Of a DNA stretch of 64,000 bases, positions 1-7,643 are shown piece after piece. The position numbers and the translations under genes were made by a program. The notes under the pieces were generated by a model. That model was not told the DNA's origin, made no database searches, and saw only the letters and a program-made list of their open reading frames with translations. Origin of the DNA: G963691885 sp963691885. GTDB lineage: Bacteria > Pseudomonadota > Alphaproteobacteria > UBA8366 > Aestuariispiraceae. The stretch lies in the NCBI GenBank assembly GCA_963691885.1, contig OY829843.1, positions 3,224,001 through 3,288,000 on the forward strand, given 5' to 3'. Numbering within the stretch: position 1 is the stretch's first letter; each line of letters begins with the position of its first letter.

Positions 1-235
1 AGAACCAAAAAGCTCGCATGGCTCTATGGTTAAAACGTATGTATCTAAAAGCCCCAGCATCCATGATGAAACGTCCATCGGGATGGTTGTCATCGACAAG
101 TTGGAATGAGGGGGCCAATAATTTCCATAGATCTTCAAATTCTCCATATTTTTCAGGCGCACTGCCGACGAAAAGGTTTTTGACTGCCGTTTGGACATCT
201 ACGTCGTCTCGGTGATGTTTTTGTCCTATCACCAT
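1..235 (-). CDS. Unrecognised protein, partial (runs off left edge)
   Basis: An open frame of 78 codons starts with ATG at 235 and runs leftward without a stop to the window edge. It begins one base after the stop codon of the PD-(D/E)XK-like gene (stop at 237-239), so it is almost certainly translated as the last visible gene of the same leftward operon. The visible N-terminus starts MVIGQKHHRDD and includes the stretch DDNHPDGRFIMDAG. I do not recognise a family. Soluble, with no membrane segment or signal peptide in the visible part. Confidence 0.6.
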   Translation of the reverse strand, partial: MVIGQKHHRDDVDVQTAVKNLFVGSAPEKYGEFEDLWKLLAPSFQLVDDNHPDGRFIMDAGAFRYIRFNHRAMRAFWF

Positions 236-236
236 G

Positions 237-1208
237 CTATTTCGCCGCTTCAATAATTTTATCGGTCACATCAACCACGCCTTCGTATGACCAAATGTCG
301 TCCGTAAGCAGGAAGCGCCAACTGTTTGTTGCTTTGACGTATGATGCCTTTTCAGCCGCAAGGGCATGAGGGATCAATGCCGCCCGCATGACAGAAAAAT
401 CCTCCGTGAATAAAACGGCTGCAAGGATATCGAAGTTTTTATGGGGAAGCCTGCGGAGAGCTCCGAGCTGACGAGAAGCATTGTGCTGGGTCAGGCGGCG
501 AGCTTTGATTTGGTACCTCGTGCCATCGGAACCAATCGCGTCGGCATCCTTTTCTGAATTTGGGGCTTGCTCCCACCCAAATGCACGGCAAAACAAGGTT
601 TCCGCATAATCGCCGACCGGATTGTTGGATGTGCGGATCGTGTCCCTTCGCCGAAGTTCTTTCAACGCATCGGCATGTTGTCGAAGGAGGTCAAGGTCTG
701 AGGCTGTCTCAAGCTCGTGTTGCTGATCTGCCCCAGGTGTTTCATATTCCTTGAATATTACCCGGCCTTCTTTAAGTGCTTGGTTGTATTCTTTGGCCTC
801 TTTTTCGGCCTTTTCTTCGTCGATGAGGGGAGTGTCTTTTTTCCCGCGTTGGCCATATGCAAATCTCACTTCTGCGCCCGGAATAACTCCGTCGAATGCT
901 TCCGTTTCTCGTCGAGGGTTATCAAAAGGGAGCACCTTTGCTTTAGCGTCAGCGTCCGCTTCTTCTTTGGTTGAGAACGGCCCGGCAAACCACATGCCGA
1001 CACGGGGCCGATTGAACGTGAGCCAATACCAACCTTCTTCTCGGTCGGTGTTTGGATATTTAGCCTTTGTATGCTCATGCAACTCGTAGCCGTAGTTGAA
1101 ATAAGTGTCCAAGCATTCATTCGCAGCCGATTTGTATTCATCAGAGTTTCGGACGTGCTCTGGATGTTGATAGACAGTGTAAATTTTCTTCTTTTTAAAA
1201 GGCCACAT
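237..1208 (-). CDS. Putative PD-(D/E)XK-like nuclease domain protein
   Basis: About 323 residues. I placed the start at the ATG at 1208 (MWPFKKKK), because a purine-rich GGGGGGA ribosome site lies just upstream and the longer frame to 1322 overlaps the preceding gene. The N-terminal two thirds are hydrophilic and unfamiliar. The C-terminal part has the pattern GDYAETLF, then DADAIGSDGTRYQIKAR, which fits the D-x(n)-(E/Q)-x-K core of PD-(D/E)XK nucleases with a helix bearing Glu in front. It is the fourth gene of the XRE-ImmA-thermonuclease operon, 28 bp after the thermonuclease. The nuclease role is inference from the motif; the N-terminal function is unknown. Confidence 0.6.
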   Translation of the reverse strand: MWPFKKKKIYTVYQHPEHVRNSDEYKSAANECLDTYFNYGYELHEHTKAKYPNTDREEGWYWLTFNRPRVGMWFAGPFSTKEEADADAKAKVLPFDNPRRETEAFDGVIPGAEVRFAYGQRGKKDTPLIDEEKAEKEAKEYNQALKEGRVIFKEYETPGADQQHELETASDLDLLRQHADALKELRRRDTIRTSNNPVGDYAETLFCRAFGWEQAPNSEKDADAIGSDGTRYQIKARRLTQHNASRQLGALRRLPHKNFDILAAVLFTEDFSVMRAALIPHALAAEKASYVKATNSWRFLLTDDIWSYEGVVDVTDKIIEAAK

Positions 1209-1236
1209 AAAGTCCCCCCGAATTCGCGAGTGTTTC

Positions 1237-1713
1237 CTAGCGAGATTTCCTTCGCCATTCGGACGGCATTTCAAAAGACCCCGCCCAGATGCCAATCCTG
1301 TCCTTATGCGCAAGATTTTCATCTCTTACATAATCTATAGAGTAACGACGGTAGGCGACGGCCCAGCCAGTCCTGACCATCCAGCGGTTTAAATCCTCAT
1401 CGCCAGAGAAACAGATGCCGATTATACGTTTGTAACGGTCGGTGCCGCGTTTATCGCAACGGACTACGGATCTTCCAATTTTATCCGCAAGCGCCAGAGA
1501 AGCCCTCTGACCACACCTATATTTTTGCCCACCTTGTTCGCAAAGCTGCCTGCTTTCGGGCGCGTCGATTCCATGAAGTCGGATCCTCTGACCATGGATT
1601 TCGATGGTATCGCCATCAATGACGGATGCTTGGCCAGTGATTTCGTCGGCATGAACTGGAGCCGAGATTATCAGGGCGATAGCCGACGTTATGGCGAAGA
1701 GGGGGGACCTCAT
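1237..1713 (-). CDS. Secreted thermonuclease-family (SNase-like) protein
   Basis: 158 residues. Residues 1-22 form a Sec signal peptide (hydrophobic AITSAIALIISAP core, VHA before the likely cleavage point), so the product should reach the periplasm or outside. The mature part has the staphylococcal-nuclease OB-fold motifs VIDGDT, RLHGIDAPE and DRYKR, which supply the Asp, Arg, Asp/Glu and second Arg of the known active site. Members of the family cleave DNA and RNA with calcium. The start overlaps the ImmA-like gene stop by 4 bases, so the two are translationally coupled. Finding a secreted nuclease behind an XRE-ImmA pair is unusual. Confidence 0.85.
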   Translation of the reverse strand: MRSPLFAITSAIALIISAPVHADEITGQASVIDGDTIEIHGQRIRLHGIDAPESRQLCEQGGQKYRCGQRASLALADKIGRSVVRCDKRGTDRYKRIIGICFSGDEDLNRWMVRTGWAVAYRRYSIDYVRDENLAHKDRIGIWAGSFEMPSEWRRKSR

Positions 1714-2648
1714 ACCTGGCCCCCGGCTACAAATTGGTCATAAGTGTCCCAATCCCGTGGATCGTCATCTAATAGGTCGGGAGGAGCAGCATCGAACAAC
1801 AATATTGAAATCGACTGCCCAAGCCTGTTGGAAAATACGGTCAATTCCTCCACGGGTTCGTTCACGCGTGGAAAACGCCATATGCCGTTTGGCAGCTGAA
1901 TCGCTTTGTTGGTTTCGCCATTCTGAGCTTCCGGCCCTTGGCCTGCAATGGACCCATTAGGGATCGACATCCCTGATTTGATGAAGACCCCCGTTTTGAG
2001 GGCAGCTTGGCTGGCACGTCCCCACAGGGCATAGCCATCTCTGGCTACCACCATGGCAGCCCTCATATGGGTGAAGTCGATCCACTTTCGAATGGCTGCG
2101 GTCAAAGATACGCCATACCGGTCAGTTATATGACCGAGTAATTCAATCGTAATCTCCTCGCCATCGACCTGTTGGCGATAGTCGTTCATAGGCATCAAAA
2201 GATAAGAAGCGAAAGTATCCGCTTCCTCTTCCTGAATTTGATGACTTTTACCCCAGAGATTTCTTTCCAAGGGTGTGCAGGAAAATTCTTGCTGCGCTTC
2301 AGGGGAGATGACTTTGTCCGCAAAGTCAGATGCAGATAGTGGCTTACGGTGAAGAAGGTAGTGCCCAAATTCGTGGGCTAATGTAAAGCGTTCACGACCT
2401 GGGTATTCTGTATTCGTATTGTGGATGATGTGCCATTCGGCTTTTTTCTTATGGTGCCGCAACATGCCCTCGAAGCCTTCCAAGTCACCGCCGACAACCT
2501 TGGTGATGGGGTCTTCGTGGTTTTTGGATCGCTCCATAGCCAATTCTCTGACATTCACTGGGAATCGGTCTTGGCCCAAAACCATGTCGAGCATGTTGGA
2601 TAAATCGTTGGCGACCTTCGCGGGGGATTTTCCGATGGTATCGGTCAT
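1710..2648 (-). CDS. ImmA/IrrE-family metallo-endopeptidase
   Basis: 312 residues. The zinc-binding HEFGH motif lies at about residues 92-96, and the third-ligand helix EEEADTFA at about 140-147, as in ImmA/IrrE peptidases. Characterised relatives cleave XRE-type repressors to trigger induction of mobile elements or a stress response. The start overlaps the XRE gene stop by 4 bases, giving the usual repressor-protease pair. The C-terminal 130 residues are probably a sensor region but match nothing I recognise. The natural substrate is probably the neighbouring XRE protein (inference from context). Confidence 0.9.
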   Translation of the reverse strand: MTDTIGKSPAKVANDLSNMLDMVLGQDRFPVNVRELAMERSKNHEDPITKVVGGDLEGFEGMLRHHKKKAEWHIIHNTNTEYPGRERFTLAHEFGHYLLHRKPLSASDFADKVISPEAQQEFSCTPLERNLWGKSHQIQEEEADTFASYLLMPMNDYRQQVDGEEITIELLGHITDRYGVSLTAAIRKWIDFTHMRAAMVVARDGYALWGRASQAALKTGVFIKSGMSIPNGSIAGQGPEAQNGETNKAIQLPNGIWRFPRVNEPVEELTVFSNRLGQSISILLFDAAPPDLLDDDPRDWDTYDQFVAGGQV

Positions 2649-2971
2649 TCATCCTCGTCTTCATCTAGGAGCTCCAGCATGCGCTTGAGCTTTAGTTTTG
2701 TCTTGTCCGGCATTCCTCTGTATTTGCGGAAAAACTCCTGATCAGACGCATCAATTTCCGACACATTTTCTGAGGCCAGAAGGTATTCCATAGTGGTGTC
2801 TAAGGCCTGTGCGATGGCTTGTAATTTTTCTGCCGACGGGCGAGCAGAGTCTTTGTTTTCAAGCTCCCACATATAACTTTTGCCAGATCCAATCGCTCCA
2901 GCAAGCTGTTCAAGAGTCAGCCCCTTTTTCAGGCGTTGTTCTCGAATCCTTTCTCCGAGTGGCGTAGGCAT
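2645..2971 (-). CDS. XRE-family transcriptional regulator
   Basis: 108 residues starting at MPTPLGERI; the upstream in-frame extension to 3034 would run through the promoter and is rejected. Residues about 5-65 form a Cro/cI-type helix-turn-helix (LTLEQLAGAIGSGKSYMWEL) and the tail is acidic (LLDEDEDE). It leads a leftward operon with the ImmA-like protease and two nuclease-like genes. It sits opposite a rightward gene across 168 bp carrying back-to-back promoters and repeated TTCG(S)(Y)ATAG boxes, which are likely its operators. It could be a phage repressor or a regulator of a defence-type cassette. Confidence 0.88.
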   Translation of the reverse strand: MPTPLGERIREQRLKKGLTLEQLAGAIGSGKSYMWELENKDSARPSAEKLQAIAQALDTTMEYLLASENVSEIDASDQEFFRKYRGMPDKTKLKLKRMLELLDEDEDE

Positions 2972-3001
2972 TATTCCTCCCTTTATTGGCCAAAACCGCA
3001 T

Positions 3002-3075
3002 GTTCGGTATAGCGTTATTTCTAGTCCTTGACAAGCGTCACTGACCGACATAGATTCGCCATAGTTCGCTATAGC
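3002..3075. promoter_or_regulatory. Divergent promoters with three repeated operator-like boxes
   Basis: Rightward: TTGACA at 3028-3033, 17-bp spacer, TAGATT at 3051-3056. Leftward: TTGTCA (complement of 3029-3034), 17-bp spacer, TATACC (complement of 3006-3011). The two -35 boxes overlap in the palindrome CTTGACAAG. Boxes related to TTCGSYATAG occur at 3003-3012, 3054-3063 and 3065-3074; the first overlaps the leftward -10 and the others lie at or after the rightward -10. This layout would let the XRE protein control both directions. Confidence 0.6.
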
Positions 3076-3139
3076 ATCACGTTAGTTGATGTGGTGGCGA
3101 AATTTTGTGAAACAAGATTGTTCAGTGAAAGGAACAGAC

Positions 3140-3409
3140 ATGGCTCGAAAAGAACGAGTAACCCGCGTGATTGATGGTGACACTTTTGAAACCGCCAGCC
3201 GTAAACGCCCTATCCGCCTTGCTAATGTGGATGCTCCGGAGAAGGGAACCCGTGGCGGTGCTGCTGCGACCAAGGCATTGAAGTCGATGATTCAGGGGGA
3301 AACCGTTTCCGTTGATACGGTCGCTCGCGACGTCTATGGCCGTTCGGTTGCTAAGGTCAAATTGGGTCGCCGTTCGGTCAACAAGGCGGTCAAAGATCGC
3401 CTGAAGTAA
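3140..3409 (+). CDS. Minimal SNase-like (thermonuclease-fold) protein
   Basis: 89 residues, start ATG 3140 preceded by AAAGGAA. It carries the SNase motifs VIDGDTF, IRLANVDAPE and DVYGRSVAKV, so the catalytic Asp, Arg, Asp/Glu and Arg positions appear to be kept. It has no signal peptide and ends after VNKAVKDRLK, so it lacks the C-terminal helices of full-length thermonucleases (usually about 140-170 residues). It therefore looks like a cytoplasmic, shortened nuclease or a nucleic-acid-binding OB fold. It is transcribed divergently from the operon that holds the full-length secreted thermonuclease, and is followed 63 bp later by two unknown genes. Confidence 0.7.
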   Translation: MARKERVTRVIDGDTFETASRKRPIRLANVDAPEKGTRGGAAATKALKSMIQGETVSVDTVARDVYGRSVAKVKLGRRSVNKAVKDRLK

Positions 3410-3472
3410 TCTTAGAGGGGCCGATTCTCTTGGAATTGGGCTCAGCAACATCAAAGGCTAAGGAGAATAAGC

Positions 3473-4645
3473 ATGGCCTCAGTGACGACCTTCATTCGCA
3501 ACACGCCTGCCTCGTCGCTGCAGGCATATTTTGAACACACGGGCATCGCACTTTCGAACCCGATTAATTGGGATGGCCCAGAGCCCGAAGTGGTTAAAGG
3601 AACACTCCGGGCTGTCGATGACATGACAGACGACGAACGCGCCCGTGTCCTCAATGATGCTGAGCGTGTTAGCGCCTTGGCCGACGACGCTGGGCAGACT
3701 GCTCTTTACAGCGTTGCGGAAGACCGAACAGTTCTGGATGATCTGGTCAACGGTCATGCGCGATCGCTTTGGATGTTCCTGAATGCACCGACATTGTTTC
3801 GCTTCGCCGAAGAGGTGCGTTTCACGGACGAGCGTCGGCGTGGACGTAGCTGGGATGGCTTCATGGCTCCCGCCAACCTTGATCTGAACCGTGATGCCGT
3901 GGCTCTTGAGGCATTTAAATCAGCTCTGCGGGAGCGGTTCTCCTCCAATAACATTCACATCGATATTTTCAGCCGTCATCGCCCGACATTTGATGGTGAA
4001 GACTGTGAATTGGTGCAGATCGTCATTTACCGGGAGGGGCTTCCCGATGCCTTTTTGGCGTTCGATGATGAAGGTGAATTGGTGCGCCGTGCGCGTCGTC
4101 CTGTCTTTGAAGCGGCGATGACCTATGAACCGGAAACAGGAGTGATCGAGGTTGTGGCCAATGACCGAGAAAGCCGTGAAGAAATGGCGCGTTACATGGC
4201 GCGTGACCTGCTCGGCGTGGAATTTCAGAGCGAGAAGGTTCCACTCCGGAACTATGACTTTTCGGTTCTTTTGGCCCCTCATCCGTTCCAGACGGATCCA
4301 GACGACGGAATTGAGTCTGTCGAGGTGAAGCAATTGCGTTTGATGCCGTTCGATAACAATGGCGAGCGCGTCACCCTTGAATGCCTGCGCAAAGCGGATC
4401 GGACCATCTGGAGAATGTCGGCAGACCGGTTCGGCGCAAACGACCCTCTGGCTGGTGGCTGGGTCGCAACCCAGGCCAAATTGACCATCAAATTCCATCC
4501 GAAGGGTTCGTCAAAACGTGGACGCACTTTGCCGCTGACGATCACCATGCCGCACGGGTGTAACTTGAAGGATCAAACGGAAGAGGAGCAGTTGATCGGT
4601 GAGAAGTACCTGCGCCGTTGGGGCATCTTGAATGACGTTGACTGA
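3473..4645 (+). CDS. Unrecognised protein, 390 aa
   Basis: Good ribosome site (AAGGAG) 8 bp before the ATG at 3473. The product is soluble and acidic, with no membrane segment, signal peptide or obvious Walker, nuclease or HTH motif. Charged helical stretches around residues 110-160 (RFTDERRRGRSWDGF) precede an apparently beta-rich C-terminal half. The gene overlaps the next gene by 14 bases, so the two are probably co-translated and may form a complex. The pair sits between an SNase-like gene and an AbiE toxin-antitoxin pair, a setting that suggests defence or phage-control function. No function is assigned. Confidence 0.75.
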   Translation: MASVTTFIRNTPASSLQAYFEHTGIALSNPINWDGPEPEVVKGTLRAVDDMTDDERARVLNDAERVSALADDAGQTALYSVAEDRTVLDDLVNGHARSLWMFLNAPTLFRFAEEVRFTDERRRGRSWDGFMAPANLDLNRDAVALEAFKSALRERFSSNNIHIDIFSRHRPTFDGEDCELVQIVIYREGLPDAFLAFDDEGELVRRARRPVFEAAMTYEPETGVIEVVANDRESREEMARYMARDLLGVEFQSEKVPLRNYDFSVLLAPHPFQTDPDDGIESVEVKQLRLMPFDNNGERVTLECLRKADRTIWRMSADRFGANDPLAGGWVATQAKLTIKFHPKGSSKRGRTLPLTITMPHGCNLKDQTEEEQLIGEKYLRRWGILNDVD

Positions 4646-5621
4646 TGTGGTTCCGCTTTCCAGGTCAGATGTCCAACTGGTGCAGTCAATCCTGCAGACG
4701 CCTGATGCGTTGATCACCGGTGCGGCTTTGGATGGATTTCATAGCCGTTCGGCAGAAGCGCTGAAGGTATCAGGTGTCTTGCAACCGGACGGGCATCAGC
4801 TTGCGGCGGTTTCGCACTCTGACCATGACGATGAAGCCGTCACCCTAACTTGGTCGCCGGAGGAGAGTGGCTACGGCTATTTCAATCCTGAGAAGGGCTG
4901 GGTTTCCGTTTCTTCCCAGTCGCTCCAGACATATGCCGTCGATATGGAGGCTGTTTTGGGGAGGCTTTTTTGCCGTCTTGATCTACCTTCCAACAGCCGC
5001 CCGGTAGAAAGGGTCCCTGGCTTGTTATGGGAAATCGGTGATGTCCGTCTCCCTGGGCGAAGTGGCCGTTCCCCCGTCTGGTTTGCTCGGCGGCTTTCAG
5101 ACCGTGATTCGTGGGATCAGATTGGTCGCTATCTTTCTGGTCGCCCGCCCGCTGATTTCAGGGTGGTTGTTTCAGCTTCCCCGATCCCTCAATTTTCCCA
5201 AGCCGACATCAATCGGCATGACTTTATCCATTTCCAAAATATTGAGGCCTACGACGTGGGGCTCGTGATTGATCCGAGCAGTCTTGCTGCGCAAATCACG
5301 ATTGGCGCATCGTCAAACTGGGATGAACCAGTTCGTCATGCGTCTGGGTTTCGCCATTTTTGGGTTGGTGGCCGGGAATTCCGATTCAATGGCGATAAAC
5401 AGCGCCAGGTGGTTGAGTACCTATTTCATGTCTGGGACGGAGGAGAGGCGTCTGTCAGTTCGGCTCGGTTGTTTTCCGATCTTGAGTTTGAGACCAGTAG
5501 TCGTCTGCGGGATCTGTTTAAGGGGCACAAGGACTGGAAGGACCTGATTGAGACCCAGAAAGGGTCTTGCCGTTTGAAAGTTGAAGAGTTGCTTGAGGCG
5601 CAGAGGGCTAACGCCGGTTGA
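4632..5621 (+). CDS. Unrecognised protein with C-terminal winged-helix-like region, 329 aa
   Basis: It starts inside the previous gene (14-base overlap). The last 75 residues (FRFNGDKQRQVVEYLF, then RLRDLFKGHKDWKDLIE) have the alternating helix pattern of a winged helix-turn-helix, and similar short C-terminal domains occur in uncharacterised bacterial proteins. The N-terminal 240 residues are not recognised. The 3' end overlaps the convergent AbiEii gene by 14 bases. With the preceding gene it forms a two-protein unit, possibly with this one as the DNA-contacting partner (inference). Confidence 0.7.
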   Translation: MTLTDVVPLSRSDVQLVQSILQTPDALITGAALDGFHSRSAEALKVSGVLQPDGHQLAAVSHSDHDDEAVTLTWSPEESGYGYFNPEKGWVSVSSQSLQTYAVDMEAVLGRLFCRLDLPSNSRPVERVPGLLWEIGDVRLPGRSGRSPVWFARRLSDRDSWDQIGRYLSGRPPADFRVVVSASPIPQFSQADINRHDFIHFQNIEAYDVGLVIDPSSLAAQITIGASSNWDEPVRHASGFRHFWVGGREFRFNGDKQRQVVEYLFHVWDGGEASVSSARLFSDLEFETSSRLRDLFKGHKDWKDLIETQKGSCRLKVEELLEAQRANAG

Positions 5622-6645
5622 TCATATCCTCGGCAATCCGAAGCTGATCTATGACCCAGTCAAATTTTGGTGCTTCACCCAGCATCATTCCCTGCATGGC
5701 GTCATAGTCCTTTTCAAGAACCGAAAGCAGGTCATCTTGCGGGGCAACGCATACCGAGCCAGGTACGGCCTCGTCGAATTTCTTCCAGGCTTGTTTGAAG
5801 GCAATCAAATTGTGCTCACGAACGGCGTTCAACAAGGCTTCGTTCGCCAATGCTGCTTTGCCGGTATCTGTCCCTGTGATCATAGCCGCATCATAATAAT
5901 GCCGTGAAATTCGGTCCTTATCTGTCGGGACGCGCTTTTCGTCTCGGTACCCGCAGTGTGCCCCGTGCAAAATCAAGAGCTTTTCCAGATAGGTACGGGT
6001 CGGTTCAATGACGTGAAGGTTGGGGACGGTGAAGGACCAACCATCGCTGAGCTCTTCTGAAATGTAAGCCTCAACAGTAGCCGTGGTATTGGGATCCAGA
6101 GCGGAGCGGGCTCCGGCTTCCAGTTTTACCCTTGGCTGAACATATGAGGTGTCAGCGCTCGGATATAGCGTCGGATATTCGATGAGCAGGGTTTGCTGGT
6201 CGGGGTCTTGGTCATCAGGCTTGATTTGGCATTGTTCGCCGATCAGGTTGGTAAGGGCCTCGGCCAGATCCTGATGAATGTATTTGCCGCAGGCTTCTTT
6301 TAGCTCTTTGAAGAGTGCCTTACGCTGTTTGCCCGAAGGGCCCTCAGGCGCTGTCGGGTCCCGATCGTCGCCGAAGCCCAGGTCATCACGATAGACCACG
6401 AGATCAATGTCCTCGGAAAACCGCTGGATGAGATCAAAGGCTTTTGAAAGAGATGTCCCGCCCTTGAACAGCAACTGGGGATGTCCGGCGGGAAGCTTGT
6501 TGAAGAGCGTATCCAACACGAGGCAGACCCAGAAGTCTTTTTCGACATAGCTGGGGAGGGTGTCGAGGCGTTCAGCTGCCGCCTCGAACACATCTTTTCG
6601 ATCTTGTTCTGGTAGCGATAAAAAACGCTCGAAATCTGTGCTCAT
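5608..6645 (-). CDS. abiEii: AbiEii/AbiGii-family nucleotidyltransferase toxin
   Basis: 345 residues. The nucleotidyltransferase signature is clear: GGTSLSKAF at about 62-70 and RFSEDIDL at about 75-82, giving the Gly-Ser and Asp-x-Asp positions that bind nucleotide and metal. AbiEii proteins of the type IV AbiE systems transfer nucleotides and cause reversible growth arrest; the antitoxin mainly acts by repressing the operon. The start overlaps the upstream antitoxin gene by 4 bases (ATGA). The system blocks phage growth in characterised hosts, so a prophage copy probably serves against superinfection. Confidence 0.9.
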   Translation of the reverse strand: MSTDFERFLSLPEQDRKDVFEAAAERLDTLPSYVEKDFWVCLVLDTLFNKLPAGHPQLLFKGGTSLSKAFDLIQRFSEDIDLVVYRDDLGFGDDRDPTAPEGPSGKQRKALFKELKEACGKYIHQDLAEALTNLIGEQCQIKPDDQDPDQQTLLIEYPTLYPSADTSYVQPRVKLEAGARSALDPNTTATVEAYISEELSDGWSFTVPNLHVIEPTRTYLEKLLILHGAHCGYRDEKRVPTDKDRISRHYYDAAMITGTDTGKAALANEALLNAVREHNLIAFKQAWKKFDEAVPGSVCVAPQDDLLSVLEKDYDAMQGMMLGEAPKFDWVIDQLRIAEDMINRR

Positions 6646-7265
6646 ACGGCCTCTGCATGTTGGTCTGCGACATCATGAACGATAGATGCAGCCCAGCCAG
6701 GCAGATGCGCACTATTTCGAATGAGGTCTTTTTTGACGTTATCAGGCAATTTCTGTTTCAGCATTATGGTGACGCGGTCATCTGTTGCCGCTTGCGGGCC
6801 AAGCCAACGCAACGCCTGTGCGACAGGGGCGGACATTTTTCCAGCCCAGGACATAACGTTCGGGCCCGCATGGCGCAGGCGGATTGTCCGGCCACCGATC
6901 TTGACGTTGCGAGTGGCTCCATCCGTTACATAAGTGGTTTTTGCCGGAACGGCATTTGTCAGCCCTAGTTGGTTGGCGGAAGCGATGCCATCGTTCATGA
7001 TTCGGACGCTGTCTCGCCGAGCAACGGCGGCGACGGCGGAATCGATGTTCACAGGCGCAGGACGCTTTAACACACCGCTGATACGCGGCAGATCGTAAAG
7101 ACCATGCCCAACGCGGCGCAAATCGCCGCTTTTGACCAGACGTGACAAAGCCTGATCGACAGCCGCACGGCTGCCAATGTCCAGGAAATCCTTCGGGGTG
7201 CATACCCACTTGCCGCGACCCTTGGCCCTTACGCGGCGAATGATTTTATCAGCTATACCAGTCAT
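6642..7265 (-). CDS. abiEi: AbiEi-type antitoxin / transcriptional regulator (DUF6088-like)
   Basis: 207 residues. The N-terminal winged helix (about 1-65, including DQALSRLVKSGDLRRVGHGLYDLP) is typical of AbiEi antitoxins. The rest (GIASANQLGLTNAVPAKTTYVTDG and IRLRHAGPNVMSW) matches the AbiEi/DUF6088 middle and C-terminal fold. It is the first gene of the leftward abiE operon and overlaps the toxin gene by 4 bases. It probably represses its own promoter through the perfect inverted repeat at 7292-7320. Confidence 0.88.
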   Translation of the reverse strand: MTGIADKIIRRVRAKGRGKWVCTPKDFLDIGSRAAVDQALSRLVKSGDLRRVGHGLYDLPRISGVLKRPAPVNIDSAVAAVARRDSVRIMNDGIASANQLGLTNAVPAKTTYVTDGATRNVKIGGRTIRLRHAGPNVMSWAGKMSAPVAQALRWLGPQAATDDRVTIMLKQKLPDNVKKDLIRNSAHLPGWAASIVHDVADQHAEAV

Positions 7266-7291
7266 TTCACGTACCTTTATGGCTTATATCC

Positions 7292-7327
7292 TGTCAGAAA
7301 TATAGCGTATTTTTCTGACAACATCAA
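7292..7327 (-). promoter_or_regulatory. abiE promoter and palindromic operator
   Basis: TGTCAGAAA (7292-7300) and TTTCTGACA (7312-7320) form a perfect 9-bp inverted repeat with an 11-bp spacer. On the minus strand TTGATG (7327-7322), a 17-bp gap and TATATT (7304-7299) make a sigma-70 promoter, so the palindrome covers the spacer and the -10 box. AbiEi antitoxins are known to bind inverted repeats at their promoters, so this is the likely autoregulation site. Confidence 0.65.
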
Positions 7328-7423
7328 TTCCTCCTTTCTCCCCTCCCTTTGGCCTCCCCGGCTCCTCCCCCCACAACCGCCATTCTCCTCCCAGGTTTTC
7401 GAACAGCCCCCAAGGAGGACTCC

Positions 7424-7633
7424 ATGGCTATTAAACATCTCAATCAGATCGAATTGGCCGATCGCTGGAATATCAGTGAGCGCACGCTTGAGCGCTGGCG
7501 GTGGACCGGTGAAGGCCCCGCCTATCTCAAAATCGGTGGACGGGTCGTCTACCGGCTCGAAGACGTGGAAGCTTTTGAAGCAGACAACCTCTGCAAAAGC
7601 ACCACCGAAACCCCGAACGATCTCTATGCGTAA
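7424..7633 (+). CDS. Small helix-turn-helix (MerR/excisionase-like) protein
   Basis: 69 residues starting at MAIKHLNQ behind AAGGAGGA; the longer frame from 7349 is not favoured. The pattern LADRWNISERTLERWRW then LKIGGRVVYRLEDVEAFE is the HTH_17-type winged helix of excisionases and phage control proteins. It opens the rightward early operon. It may act as directionality factor for the tyrosine integrase or as an early regulator, but at about 50 kb from the integrase the second is at least as likely. Confidence 0.8.
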   Translation: MAIKHLNQIELADRWNISERTLERWRWTGEGPAYLKIGGRVVYRLEDVEAFEADNLCKSTTETPNDLYA

Positions 7634-7643
7634 GGGGGCCGCT

